From: Drosophila pseudoobscura
Lineage: Eukaryota; Arthropoda; Insecta; Diptera; Drosophilidae
Reading direction: 5' to 3'
Assembly (NCBI RefSeq): GCF_009870125.1
Contig: NC_046683.1
Coordinates: forward strand, 61,457,869-61,521,868
DNA: 64,000 nucleotides
Within the stretch, counting starts at the first letter, position 1, and every line of letters begins with the position of its first letter. The translations under genes were made by a program, and so were the position numbers. A model generated the notes under the pieces. The model made no database searches. It saw nothing but the letters and a program-made list of their open reading frames with translations, and was not told the DNA's origin. This document shows positions 21,130 to 32,672 of this stretch, one piece after another.

Positions 21130-24100
21130 ATGATATCTCACGCTGTACGAGGGCGGTACCTAATGCGCGCCCTGTCCACGACAGTCGCATGGACTCGCAT
21201 TCGCCCGGGACAAAGTGCCTTGTCTAAATATTTTAGTGATAAAGTTACTCGCCTCGAGAGATTCAATGGCGCGACAATGGTGATGTCTCAGCGTTTCTAC
21301 AGTCGCCGACGCGACGATCCCGACGACAAGAAAGCGCCAACGGGACCAGAAGGTCCGTCCGAGCGAGACTCGCACCTGCCTGCCACAGTGGTGGTGCCCG
21401 ACGTATGGCCACATGTTCCTCTGCTGGCCATGCGGAAGAATCCCTTGTTTCCGCGCTTCATGAAGATTGTGGAGGTGAGTGCGAATGCTGGGACAGATGT
21501 CAAATTCCAGTGGGCTTCACCATGACTCAACTTATGTTTCAGGTGTCCAATCCAATTGTTATGGATCTGCTGCGTCGCAAAGTTAGCCTTAATCAGCCCT
21601 ACGTTGGGGTTTTCCTCAAGAAAGTCGACGGGGAAGAGGAGGTCGTCCAGAATCTGGACGAGGTCTATCACCTGGGCACTTTTGCACAGATCCAAGAGAT
21701 TCAAGATTTGGGCGACAGGATGCGCCTTGTGGTGCTGGCCCATCGTCGCATACGCATCACAGGACAGGTGGTCGAGGATCTGCCGAATCCAAAAAAGCCA
21801 GGTAAGCACCTACAGACACACACTAAGCCCATACAAATTGTGACAAATGTTCTTGATCTTAGTGAAAATGACAACTTTGCATTATCCACTATTTAATATT
21901 AAATTACACATCCCAGCTGAAGATCAAACAACAAACAACAAATCATCGACAACGTCACAGTCGTCCAGTGAACGCCGTAAAACGCGTCGCGCAATTAAGC
22001 AAAAATTACAAGAGACTGCGGCTGCCGCTGACGCTGACGCTGACACCACAAACCCAATGGACGAATTTGAATTGAAACAGCGTTCGCATATCTCAGAGAA
22101 ATTTAAAGCTATCAAAGCGGCAGCCAAAGCCGCCCTCGATGCCGAAGCGGGTACATCAGCTACCCCCGATGCAGAGTCCGGTGCCGAGTCTGCTGCACCT
22201 TCCGGATCACCGCCTGTGCTCATTGTAGAGGTAGAGAATGTGAAGCTACCGGTTTACAAACAAACCCCAGAAGTCAAGGCGCTAACACAAGAGATTATCA
22301 AGACTCTACGCGACATCATCACCATGAATCCCCTGTATAGGTAAGCCATACAATACCCCAAGAATCTTTCTGCTTAACTCTCTTTCCCTTAGGGAGAGTC
22401 TCCATCAAATGCTGCATCAGAATCAACGAGTTGTGGACAATCCCATCTACCTATGCGACTTGGGTGCCTCCCTGTCGTCCGGGGACCCAGAGGAGCTGCA
22501 AAATATCCTAGAGGAAACAGATGTACATATGTGGCATTCATTGAGGCTACAGATTTCTCTTGTATGATAACACATTTTTCTTTTATAGATCCCAAAACGC
22601 CTGCAACTGTCCCTGACATTACTCAAAAAGGAGCAGGAGCTATCGAGACTGCAAGCGAAAATTGGACGCGAGGTAGAGGAAAAAGTCAAGCAGCAGCACC
22701 GAAAATACATACTGCAGGAACAGCTGAAGGTTATCAAAAAGGAGCTGGGCATCGAGAAAGACGACAAGGATGCCATCGGTGAAAAGTATATGGAAAAACT
22801 CAAAGACAAAATCGTTCCAGAAAGTATTAAGCTGGTCATCGATGAGGAACTGGCCAAACTGAACTTCCTGGAGAGTCATAGCTCTGAATTTAAGTAAGCA
22901 AGAGATCGATCCATTCAGAGAGCTCCTTAACATCATCCTAATTTCGTTTCTCTCCTGTTGATTACAGTGTAACCCGCAACTACCTCGACTGGCTCACCTC
23001 GCTACCCTGGGGCGTCATTAGCACTGAGAATCTCTGCCTGGACAAAGCCAACGAGATCCTAAACCACGATCACTACGGAATGGAGGATATCAAGAAGCGC
23101 ATCCTAGAGTTTATCGCCGTCAGTTCTCTGAAGGGCAGCACGCAGGGCAAGATCCTGTGCTTCCATGGACCGCCTGGTGTGGGCAAGACGAGTATAGCCA
23201 AGTCCATTGCTCGGGCCCTGAATCGTGAGTACTTCCGCTTCAGTGTGGGCGGCATGACGGATGTGGCTGAGATCAAGGGACATCGTCGCACCTACGTGGG
23301 CGCAATGCCTGGAAAGCTGATACAGTGCTTGAAAAAGACTAAGACGGAGAATCCTCTAGTGCTCATTGATGAGGTGGACAAGATTGGCAAGTGGGTGGCA
23401 CGAATACTTGATTCAATTTCGTGGCGAAAAATACTCGTAATCTTCCTATCCACAGGGGCTATCAGGGAGATCCCAGCTCGGCGCTGTTGGAGCTACTCGA
23501 TCCCGAGCAGAATGCCAATTTCCTGGACCACTATCTGGACGTGCCAATCGATCTGTCGCGTGTGCTATTCATTTGCACGGCCAACGTGATCGATACCATA
23601 CCAGAGCCGCTGAGGGATCGCATGGAGCTGATTGAGATGTCCGGCTATGTGGCCGAGGAGAAGGTGGCCATTGCCCGTCAGTATCTGATACCGCAGTCGA
23701 TGAACGACTGTGGCCTGACCGACGAGCATATCAGCATAACCGAGAAAGCCCTGAATATGCTGATACGCAGCTATTGCCGCGAGTCCGGAGTGCGTAACTT
23801 GCAGAAGCAGATCGAGAAGGTCATTCGCAAAGTGGCCTTCCTTTTGGTCAAGAAGGAGGGCACCAACTTCCCAGTGGATGCCGAAAACCTGACCACATTC
23901 CTGGGCAAGCAGATCTTTACCTCGGATCGCATGTACGAGACGACGCCGCCGGGCGTGGTCATGGGCCTAGCCTGGACAGCCATGGGTGGCTCATCGCTGT
24001 ACATTGAGACATCGCCACGGAACAAACAGAAAAGCCAGGGCCCCAAATCAGAAGCCAGCGGTGTAGGCAGAGTTGGCACTTTGTATATCACCGGAAACCT

Positions 24101-24767
24101 TGGAGATGTGATGAAGGAATCGGCCCAAATAGCCCTTACGGTAGCCCGCAATTTTATCCAAATTCGCTATCCTGACAACCAGTACCTGGAGCTGGAGTAA
24201 GAGTCTCCGTAGAAGCTACTCGTTGGACTTTCTCATTCTATTTGCCTTTTTTCCATTATAGAAACATTCACCTGCACGTTCCTGAGGGGGCCGTACCAAA
24301 GGATGGACCCAGTGCTGGAGTCACCATAATCACAGCCTTAATTTCGTTGGCCACCAACAAGCCTGTGCGTAAGGATGTGGCCATGACGGGCGAGATATCA
24401 CTGAAGGGCAAGGTTCTGCCCGTAGGAGGAATCAAGGAGAAGGCCATAGCCGTAAGCAGATGCGTGTTCATTGAGAATGCAGCTTGATTCCATATGCTAT
24501 CTCCACTTTCAGGCACGTCGCAGTGGCGTCAACTGTCTCATCCTGCCCGCGGACAACAAGAAGGACTTCGAGGAGTTGCCCAAGTTCATAACCGAAGGCC
24601 TGGAGGTTCACTTTGCGGCCAACTACGATGATGTCTACAACATCGCCTTCTCCGAACCCACCAAAAACGAGGCCGAGGCCCAAGTATTGCCGGCGCCGGA
24701 TCAGGAGCCCCTCGAAAAGGTGTCCAGCGCGGCCAGTGCGTCCAGCGCCATGCCTTTCAGGCCTTAA
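21130..24767 (+). CDS. Lon, mitochondrial ATP-dependent protease
   Basis: AAA+ serine protease of the mitochondrial matrix that degrades oxidised and unassembled proteins and TFAM (family knowledge). Exons: 21130-21474, 21543-21801, 21917-22340, 22393-22522, 22589-22893, 22968-23390, 23456-24196, 24262-24451 and 24513-24767; 1023 residues. A basic, acid-poor N-terminus ([15 protein letters not shown]) fits a mitochondrial presequence. The Lon N-domain starts around [15 protein letters not shown] and is interrupted by a low-complexity Ala/Asp/Lys insert at 21917-22150. The coiled coil lies in 22589-22893, Walker A is GPPGVGKTS (about 23167), and Walker B is [12 protein letters not shown]. The proteolytic dyad is Ser in KDGPSAGV (24300-24323) and Lys in [10 protein letters not shown] (24422-24451), the latter split by an intron. 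It is adjacent to and divergent from PIG-F. Confidence 0.97.
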
Positions 24768-24891
24768 TCGTAGTCATAGCTTAGGGGTTGGGGGTTGTAT
24801 CGTTGTATTGACATCGATATCAGATTAAATTAGTTTATGTAGACAATACAAAAGCATTTGCTAAACCTAAGCCAATGTACATAAATCGCAT

Positions 24892-26376
24892 CTATACATC
24901 CGCATTGGACAGGATCCAGTCGAGGTAGCGATCGACGCGCGTGTAGACACCGGGATGGCGAGGCTCGCCACAGCCGTTGCCCCACGACACAATGCCGATG
25001 GTGACCCAGCGCTGGTTGGGCAGCTGCACCAGCAGCGGTCCGCCGCTATCGCCCTGACAGGAGTCCTGACCACCCTCCGGCAGGCCGGCACAAAGTACTG
25101 TATCCGAAATACGTTGTGTCATGGCAGCCCTGCAGTCCGACTGCTTCCACACGGGCAGATTGACCTAAATTAATCGTATTAGCTTAAGAGCTTTAGGAGA
25201 TTTGGAGACTGTTTGGGGTACCCACCTCCATGAGGATGTTGGAGTGCGGCCCACCCAGCTTCTGAGTGCCCCAGCCCGTGACAATGGCGCTGCGTCCAGC
25301 CCAGTTCTCGCTAACCGGCGGCATGCAAATTGGCCAGATGTACGTGTTGAACAGCGTGGCCCGGTCGATCCTGATGAGGGCAATGTCATTCTCGTAGGTC
25401 AGCGGATCGTAATCGATGTGGATAACCATATTGGCAATACGGAAATCCCTGGCACGCGTCTCATTCAGCTGGTGAGTGTTGTACTCCCCGAGTCTCACGA
25501 ATATCTCCTCCTTTTTCTTTCTGTGGATGCAATGGGCGGCGGTGAGGACGTGGCGATCTGTTATTAGTACTCCGCCGCACCACACGAAGGGCTGGCCCTC
25601 GATGAGCAGGGCCGCCATCCAGGGCCACTCGTCTGGCTCGGCTGGTCGTCCACCCGAAAGTCTTGGAAACTGCCTTGTGGTGATGCCACAGCCCCGCTGC
25701 TCCGGTCGATTCACAATGCGGGGCTCCTCCTGGTCGGGATTGGATACAACCTGCGGGCTTTGGTGGGAGTTGCTCGCCTGCTCAGTGCAACAAATGCCAA
25801 TGGAACTGTCACGCATTGGATTGGGGATTAGAGTAGGGCAGGTTGGGGACATATCGCAGACGAGTCTCACCTTTTTTCAATGATACACAACTGAGAGACC
25901 AGACGCCACACGTCGTCCTTGAGCTCCGGCATGCGACAGTAGATGATGTGGCGGCAGCGTCCCGACTCACCCAGCGGTGTACTGCAGGGGCCGTAATCCT
26001 TGTTCTCCTGCAAGAGATTGGTGCTTGCAGAAGGGTAACCTTGGAAGCTGATTACTCACCAGCAGCTGGGAGCCACCTTCACTGTCCCCATCCGGTGCCT
26101 GACGCTTCTGGAGACGATGTCGCGACAGAAAGTTAAACGCACTGTGATTGCCTTGCAGCTGATTCTCGGACGCGCCCCATTGGAATTCGTCGTTGTCGTT
26201 CAAGTCGAGAAGATCTGTGAGATGATCGTAGTGCGGTCAAGATTAAGACTGATTATCTATCCATTAATCCATGTGCTCTTGCCTAGGTAGTCGCTGGAGT
26301 AAGTCTTGGCCAGGATCTGCTGGCAGCCGAAGCCGAAGCCCAGAAGAGCCAAGAACATCCACTGCGGTGGCATCAT
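24892..26376 (-). CDS. CLIP-domain trypsin-like serine protease
   Basis: Secreted chymotrypsin-fold (S1) proprotease; CLIP proteases act in extracellular cascades such as Toll activation, melanisation or cuticle processing (family knowledge). Exons on the minus strand: 26376-26283, 26214-26060, 26007-25871, 25805-25226 and 25164-24892; 412 residues. The signal peptide is [20 protein letters not shown] (an alternative start is the second Met). A CLIP-type cysteine cluster follows ([22 protein letters not shown]). The catalytic domain begins after GCGITTR...[14 protein letters not shown], with His in TAAHC, Asp in ENDIALI and Ser in CQGDSGGP. Asp at the S1 position ([10 protein letters not shown]) predicts trypsin-like specificity. 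Intron 1 uses a GC donor (see findings). I believe this is CG9372; the name is from memory. Confidence 0.92.
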
Positions 26377-27240
26377 CGTGAGGAATTTTTCGAAATTTTG
26401 CTCAATGCCTAATCGCGTGGCGCTTCCGTTGATAGTCGAATCCGTTCTGCCGTTGTGTAGTTCTCTGGACAAGCGTCGGCTTCGATATGGGAGCCGAGAG
26501 CGAGCTCAGATCAACTCTCGCCTACCGTTCACCTTGTGGACTGGTCTGGACAGAGGGACGGACGGATGATATTGCACTTGTTCGCTTGTTCGTGGCGTTG
26601 AAACTTTTGGGTTTTCCTAGCTACTATAATGATGAGCCGATCAGGCAAGTCGCGTACTTTAAAGCCGAGCTCGAAACATGTTTACTCGCCAAGATCCCAG
26701 CACTGACATTTATATACTACAACTACATACAATGTACTCGTACTCTGCTTAAACAATTTGTGCTTTTTGCGACTGGCTTATCTTTGAAAGGGAGAGGACC
26801 GGCCACTGCCATGCCGGTCCCCCCTTTAATGCTTATGAGCTTAGACCCAATTTTGAATGTTATCTCAATGTAGCCACTGCGCCAGCACTTGGGAGCAGAG
26901 CACATCCGATGACGAAGCCCATGGGGGATCCAACTGGGAAAAACGTGATGTGCATGGCTAATGATGCGGTTCGGTGAGTTTTGATTCCATAAAAGCTATA
27001 TTTGTCTATATAAATAGATTTGCCACTTAGAACCCATATTTAATTGCATTTTGACGGCTGTACATCAACACAATGGATAAGTCAATTAAAGGCCACAACC
27101 GGAATCGCAAAAAAAACTTGGTGGGCAAATGCGTTGCACTTCTGATGTATACAATTGAGCGGAGAAGAGGCCAAGGCTCGTACCCCTATCCCTATATGGT
27201 AGGGTTGGTTATCCCAGAGATGCGATGTGCATAGTCCCAA
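26377..27240. other. Upstream of the CLIP protease; intergenic
   Basis: Probable promoter region of the minus-strand protease, then sequence in which I see no gene, repeat or RNA. A 128-codon plus-strand frame at 26487-26873 lacks homology and codon character. Confidence 0.4.
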
Positions 27241-28522
27241 TTCGAATTCGTTTGTTACACATTTTATTGCTGATATTTTTGTTTAACTAAATACAACATT
27301 TCTCTTTGCCTTATGCACATTTTATAATGTATAGTAGATGGATATTCAATTGTTTTTAGCCATAAATTCAAACTATGGGAGGGGTGGGGAGTGGAGGGGG
27401 AGGTCTTTGCATTTCGGGTGATTACAAAATAAATGCAAAATCTTATACAAAACTATTGCCTGTTGCAAGTACATACATACATACATACTTGTGTATGCTT
27501 ACAAAGTTCTCTCGCTAGTTATTTCTTTAGTTGGGGGTCCTAGAGTGGGTTGTACATAGATAGATCAATCTTTTCCAAAAAGGGGCCTCACAAAAATATA
27601 CATATGTATGCATGTGTGTGTGTATAGAGCGTGTAGGTGATGGGCGATTAAGGAAACCTGTGAAATGACTCTTCGGTTTGAAAGTTAGTAGTTACTATGT
27701 ATATGTTTTTTCTTTATACATATATAAAATCAGTACACATTTATGTTTGTATATTTATTAAAGAACCCTTTGTTTGGTTTGGGTTTTTTTTTGCTACAAA
27801 AACCAAACAAAAACACACGTAAACACACTCTAAATAGGTATAGTATATTGGTATATAATTTAATATACTCGTACTTATCCTACAGTACAGTTATAATTAG
27901 GTGGAGTGCTGACAGAGACCTGTTGTTAAACCTGACATTGTAGTGTTTTTTCTCTTCTGATCTGATACTTTCGCTATTATTATTATTACTTGTATTATGC
28001 AATGCAATGCAATGCCATGCCTACATTTGATTGTGTTGTGCGTGGGAGAACGAGAACGTTATCGTTTCGAGAGTTAAGAGGGCGTAGAGACCCGACCATA
28101 TAGACTATATAGACCTTGTCTTCCCTTACTCCCTTAAACATTGCTTGTGCTCATCGTGTGGTTTTGTATCTTTGGGATCACATTTGGGTTTACGAAATGA
28201 TAACAAAAAAATAAAAGAAAGCTAAAGCTTCCCACTACATCTTATATGATTCTACGACTTTGGTCTTCAGGGGGAAGACAGTATCAAATTGTTGTTGTGC
28301 GTTTGTCGATTTTGAGCAAAGGAAATCATTTGGGAATAGCCCATTAGAAAGAGTATATATGTATATGTAAGTGTATAAACGATATTTGGTGTAAAGTTGG
28401 GGGAGGACTGTGATCAGGATGATACATAATTGATATCCCTTATGAAGGGTTCGCTCTTTGGGGATACAGAACTGGCCCACTCCTTTTGATTATATGTATT
28501 CCAAGATTGGATTATTGCTTGC
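27241..28522 (-). other. Probable long 3' UTR of the small lush-host gene
   Basis: Non-coding A/T-rich sequence downstream (on the minus strand) of the stop at 28523. A minus-strand AATAAA is present near 27258-27263 (tttatt on +), which would give a 3' UTR of about 1.27 kb. TACA/ATAC short repeats occur at 27470-27490 and 27595-27620. Extent is inferred. Confidence 0.4.
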
Positions 28523-30153
28523 CTAGTCCATTAGTCGTACGCCCGCCTGGACATCATCGGCCATGCTGACGCCCTTCTTCTTTTTGCCCTCGGCCGAAGG
28601 CTTCTTCTTGGTTAGGGCCAGGGTCTCCGGTTCGTCCTGGGACTGCTGGCGCTTACCATTACCAGACGAAGCTCCTCCTCCCGCTGCTCCTGCTGCTCCA
28701 CCGCTGTTGCTTCTCAGCTTGAAGCGCGTCGTGGCTGCGGCCGCATTGGTGTTGGCGCAATTGCAGATGGCATCGAAGATGCGCACCACAAATCCTCGAG
28801 CACGATTCACCACCTTGCCGTTCTTAAAATCTGGTATGGCGAAACCTAACCGATTAGTGCAAGAAGCATTCGAGAAGCAAATAACCAAAGATGAGTGTGG
28901 GAGGCCAAAGTAAAGTACGGAATAAAGTGCACAAATCGCATGCGATCGAACAGAAATAACTACGGAACAGGAGAATGCAATGGAATCGGGAGTATTACGT
29001 GCCAAAAGCGTGTTTTAATTAGAAGCTCCGCTTAATTACCACCTGCTGGTCCACCCGGTCACCTGTCCCCAAGTTAGCCTGCCCTGCCCCATGCCCCATG
29101 CCCCATCTCCATCCTCCAATGTGCGCACATATAAAGGCCCCAGCCAGCGGGAAAGGCAAGTCATTGCTTTTTTTTTTGGCAACATGAAGCACTGTAAGCA
29201 CAGCTCGTCTCTGGTTTTGGCCATCGTCCTGCAAATGGAGCTGCTGCTCGGGCTGCTGCCGCACCAAGGACTGGCCGTGACCATGGAACAGATGATGCAG
29301 TCGATGGACATGCTGCGCGGCGCCTGTCAGCCCAAGTTTAAGGTGACCACCGAAACATTGGATCGAATCCGCGCAGCGGACTTCAGTATGGAGCACACGC
29401 AGGACTTGATGGTGAGTCAAGGACGGAACAGACCCCACCCCACCTAAGTCTCACTGTGATGTGTGTGCCCTTGCAGTGCTACACCAGGTGCATTGCCCAG
29501 ATGGCGGGCACGGTGACCAAGAAGGGAGAGTTCAGCGCCGCCAAAGCGTATGCCCAGCTGCCAATCATCTTGCCGCCGGAAATGCTGGAGGCTGGCAAGG
29601 CGTCCGTAGACGCATGCAGGGATGTGCGTAAGTGCCATTGATTGGAACCGCTTCAAGGCGAGATCTGAAGGTCTCTCTGGCATACACTTTTGTCTTTGTT
29701 TTCACAGAGAAACCGTACAAGGATTCGTGCGAAAAGATCTTCTATACAACCAAATGCATGTCAGAGGTGGATCCCAGCAAGTTTACGTTCCCATAAAAAG
29801 CAAGGGGATTCGTTCAATTCTTGAATGCGTAATGTGTACTTACTCGGACGCTTCTCCTTGCCCTGCAACGTGACAGCACGAATATCCAGCATTAGTTTTA
29901 CAGCAAAAAATATGCACCAATAAAGGATTAAGTGGATTGATTAGCTAACCTGTTGCGATTTCTGGCCATCGAAAGCCCGCTTGTTGGCCTCCGTTTCAGC
30001 GCGCAGCACCACCTCATCGAGCATCTCGTGCAGTGCGGCCATGTTCTTGGGATTCTGTTTGAACACCTCGATGCGATACTCCAGGGTCTCCGTTTCAATG
30101 CGGTCACCGCTGTCCGGGGACGCGGGATCGGAATCGGCAAATCTGGCATGCAT
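28523..30153 (-). CDS. Unrecognised small protein, host of lush, with a 19-nt micro-exon
   Basis: I do not recognise this gene. Exons on the minus strand: 30153-29950 (68 codons, MHARFADSDPASPDSGDR...), micro-exon 29862-29844 (19 nt between ttgcag and gtaagt), and 28845-28523. Phases close to 181 residues. Without the micro-exon, exon 1 (phase 0) cannot join exon 3 (needs phase 1), so the micro-exon is well supported; the junction reads ...KSQQ-GKEKRPS-FAIPDFKNG. The N-terminal part is acidic and probably helical (EYRIEVFKQNPKNMAALHEM), the middle holds VNRARGFVVRIFDAICNC, and the C-terminus is Ala/Gly/Ser/Lys-rich with a KKKKG patch, so perhaps nuclear. The 998-nt second intron contains the whole lush coding region on the other strand. 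Confidence 0.75.
29184..29796 (+). CDS. LUSH odorant-binding protein (Obp76a)
   Basis: Secreted odorant-binding protein of trichoid sensilla, which binds alcohols and is needed for cVA pheromone sensing with Or67d (established for D. melanogaster). Exons: 29184-29411, 29477-29627 and 29708-29796; 155 residues (153 in D. melanogaster). The signal peptide covers about residues 1-31, and the mature protein starts near TMEQMMQSMDML. The six classic OBP cysteines are at 48, 77, 81, 123, 134 and 143 (spacing 28-3-41-10-8). Shared LUSH marks are AGTVTKKGEF, QLPIILPPEM and the C-terminal FTFP, which packs into the binding pocket. It is nested in an intron of the minus-strand gene above; AATAAA at 29919-29924 places its 3' UTR over that gene's micro-exon. 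Confidence 0.95.
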
Positions 30154-30556
30154 TCTGCTCTGCTATTAATGTCAAAATTCCTGTACAAAAATTCCAAGAA
30201 ATCCCCTGCTACTGCTGCTGGTGCTGGTGCTGCTGCTGCTACTGCTGCTGGTGCTGGCCTAAGCTTTGCCTTTGTCCTGCGATGGGTATCTACAAATGAG
30301 TTGTGTATGCTCTCTTTCCCGCAGAGCGCTCTTTGTGCGTGTATACCTCTCGACTGTGAGTGGTGGAAAAATCAATAGCCTGCCACTTGACTGACATTCC
30401 GCACATGCGTTCTGCGTGCTGCATGCGTGGCGCTTTTTTTTGGGGTAGGTTGCTTGCACTACAAAGCTTCTGTCTAATGTTTAAAGTACTTTTATTGGGG
30501 TCTCTAAAATGAATTTCTATGAACGACTATGAATGGGACTCGTGATTGGTTGTGTG

Positions 30557-32672
30557 TCACTCGAGATGGGTCAGATCGTCCAGTTCGGGCGGAGCGCGCA
30601 CAATTTCCGTCTCGATGATCAGCGAGTTGGCATCTAGGGTGCTCTAAAAAGAATCAACTGTTATACCCGACAACTCTTGGCCTTCGCCATCTCCACTAAC
30701 ACACACATTGTCGTTACTCCGCGAGGAGAGCAGGCTGCCGCCACTGTTCAGGTTGCTGACGTTGCCGCTGCCCGAGGAGGAGTTCGAATTGGAAGTGTTC
30801 GCCGCAATGGAGGCGGCCGACAGGACCACACTATGCGGCGAGCTGCCCCTGCGCACCACTTTTGCCTGCTGGGATTGCTGCTGCTGCGCGTTCTGTGTGA
30901 CTATCACGAACTTTTGCGGCTGCTGATTGGACTGAAGGGCGCGTATCTGAGGCAGGGTCGAGACTACAGGGCTTCTGTCGGGAAGAAGATCGGGAAATAA
31001 GATGGGACACATTGAGAGCTCATTTTATTGCTATACCCTTGACGTTGCGAGCTGGGGATTGTGACACGTCCAATCGCAGTGGCGGTCTGAGCGGCACTCG
31101 TGATGGGCGCCGTGTTAATGGTGTTCGAGGAGATCGTGACCATGTTGGCCGGAGCGTTGCGTGCCTTCACCACGGCCTGGCACAGCGACGGACCCAGAAA
31201 GCCAAAGTCCGATTTGTACTCGTCGGCTATGTCTGGGTGCGGACGCATTTGCTTCAGTATCGGGGGGCAGCATTTCTGAAGCATTGCACGTATGTGTCCC
31301 GCGGCAGTCTTGTCCGTGTTGCTGATGGAGGTGCCCAGCAGGTGGGGCTCGATGCGTTCCGAGATGAATGCGAGCCGCGGTATGATAAACACCTTGATGA
31401 CCTCCCCTCCCAGTTCCGACAGGCCCGCAATCGAGCCGTACAGCGACGACAGATGTGTCTTATCGTTCTGCAGAGCCTTGCTGAAGATGCTGTCGAGGGG
31501 AAAAGGGAATTAATGTGTGTCTCGATCAAGTAAATACTGAATACCTACCGCGTCACACGGGTCTGCAGATTGTTGGTCAATGTGTTGAAGGTCTTGCAGA
31601 TCTGGGCCATCAGGCGGGAGGCGAAGTCACGCAATGCCCAGTGGTTGTCCAGCTCGGGGCGCATGCAAAGCTGCTTGGACACAATGCAGGTCATCACCGA
31701 GGGTATTAGTTCATGAAGCTATCAACGACAAAGGCAAGAGATTAGCCATGGAATAGAGATGTCTCGCGGACTTCTTACGTATTTCTCCAGGAAGAGGGAT
31801 GGATTGTCCAGGAGGGCACGCACCATGCGCATCAGATAGATGAGCAGAGCCAGATTGTTCTGCACCACATTGACCTTGACGCCCTCGGCTATGAAAGTGC
31901 ACATGCGAGGCAGCATCTCGTGCAGGCCAGGATCAGAGCCCAACGACTGCAGGGCCTCGCCGCGGCGTGGCTCATCGGAGCCGACGCAGGCCTCGGTGAT
32001 CTCTTTGTAGTACAACTGCTGCTCCACGGACAGCTCGTGCGTGGCCAGCTGCTTGACGTGGATGGTCTCCACGTTCTTGAGCTTGTGAATCTTTCCAGTG
32101 GTTGGCTTTCCGGCAGCATCCTTGTTCAGGCCTTGGTCCAGTTTGATCACTGGATTGACCGAGTCCACGAACTGTGAGTCTTTCGAGAGTGGCGGCGGAT
32201 TCTCCGGCACCGTGGGCTGTATGCCCTCCACCACAAACCAGTGGGAGCGTAGGGTTGTGTCCAGTGGTATCTTCACCGCGTTGTTGGCTGTGATTTCACT
32301 CAAATCGATCTCTTTGTCCTCGGTGAAGTGCAGCTCGCGACCGCCGCCCGTGGCGAAGCGAAAGGGAATGTTATCCTTGGACACAAATCCATACTGCGGC
32401 TCCACATTGCGCACCTTCAGTGACATGTCGATGTCGCTGATCAGGATCTTCTGCCGCTTGGCATGGTTACTGAACTTGGCCGCATCTTGGACAATGCGCT
32501 TCAGCTTTATGGATATGTCTTCGCCCAACTCCTTGGCCGCATCGTCCGACAAGGTGCCCACGCCAATGCTCTCGGCAATTACTTTTATTGATTCCGCAGA
32601 GTATACGGAGCCGTATAGCATGCTGCTGGAGGCGCTGCTTGCCTTTGTTAGCTTTCCGCTCATGCTCGCCAA
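30557..32672 (-). CDS. TAF6 subunit of TFIID
   Basis: TFIID and SAGA-type coactivator subunit that pairs with TAF9 through a histone fold (family knowledge). Exons on the minus strand: 32672-31779, 31718-31549, 31489-31037, 30974-30701 and 30643-30557; 625 residues when all introns are removed. The H4-like histone fold lies near the N-terminus ([20 protein letters not shown], ... [20 protein letters not shown]). The conserved TAF6 HEAT-repeat region spans roughly residues 200-470 ([47 protein letters not shown]). A Ser/Asn/Gln-rich tail follows. The start may be MASMSGK at 32672, MSGK at 32663, or the internal MLYGS. It is divergent from ash1. Confidence 0.95.
30644..30700 (-). other. Taf6 last intron, 57 nt, alternative C-terminus if retained
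   Basis: The donor gttagt (30700) and acceptor ttctttttag (30644) define a normal-sized fly intron. Splicing gives the tail [20 protein letters not shown]... and a stop at 30557. Reading through gives 18 residues ([18 protein letters not shown]) and a stop at 30644-30646, a 615-residue form. Both tails look composed rather than random, so regulated retention is plausible. Confidence 0.65.

Noticed and set aside
26487-26873. 128-codon plus-strand frame upstream of the CLIP protease
   Set aside because: No domain, no splice partners, and it overlaps the protease promoter.
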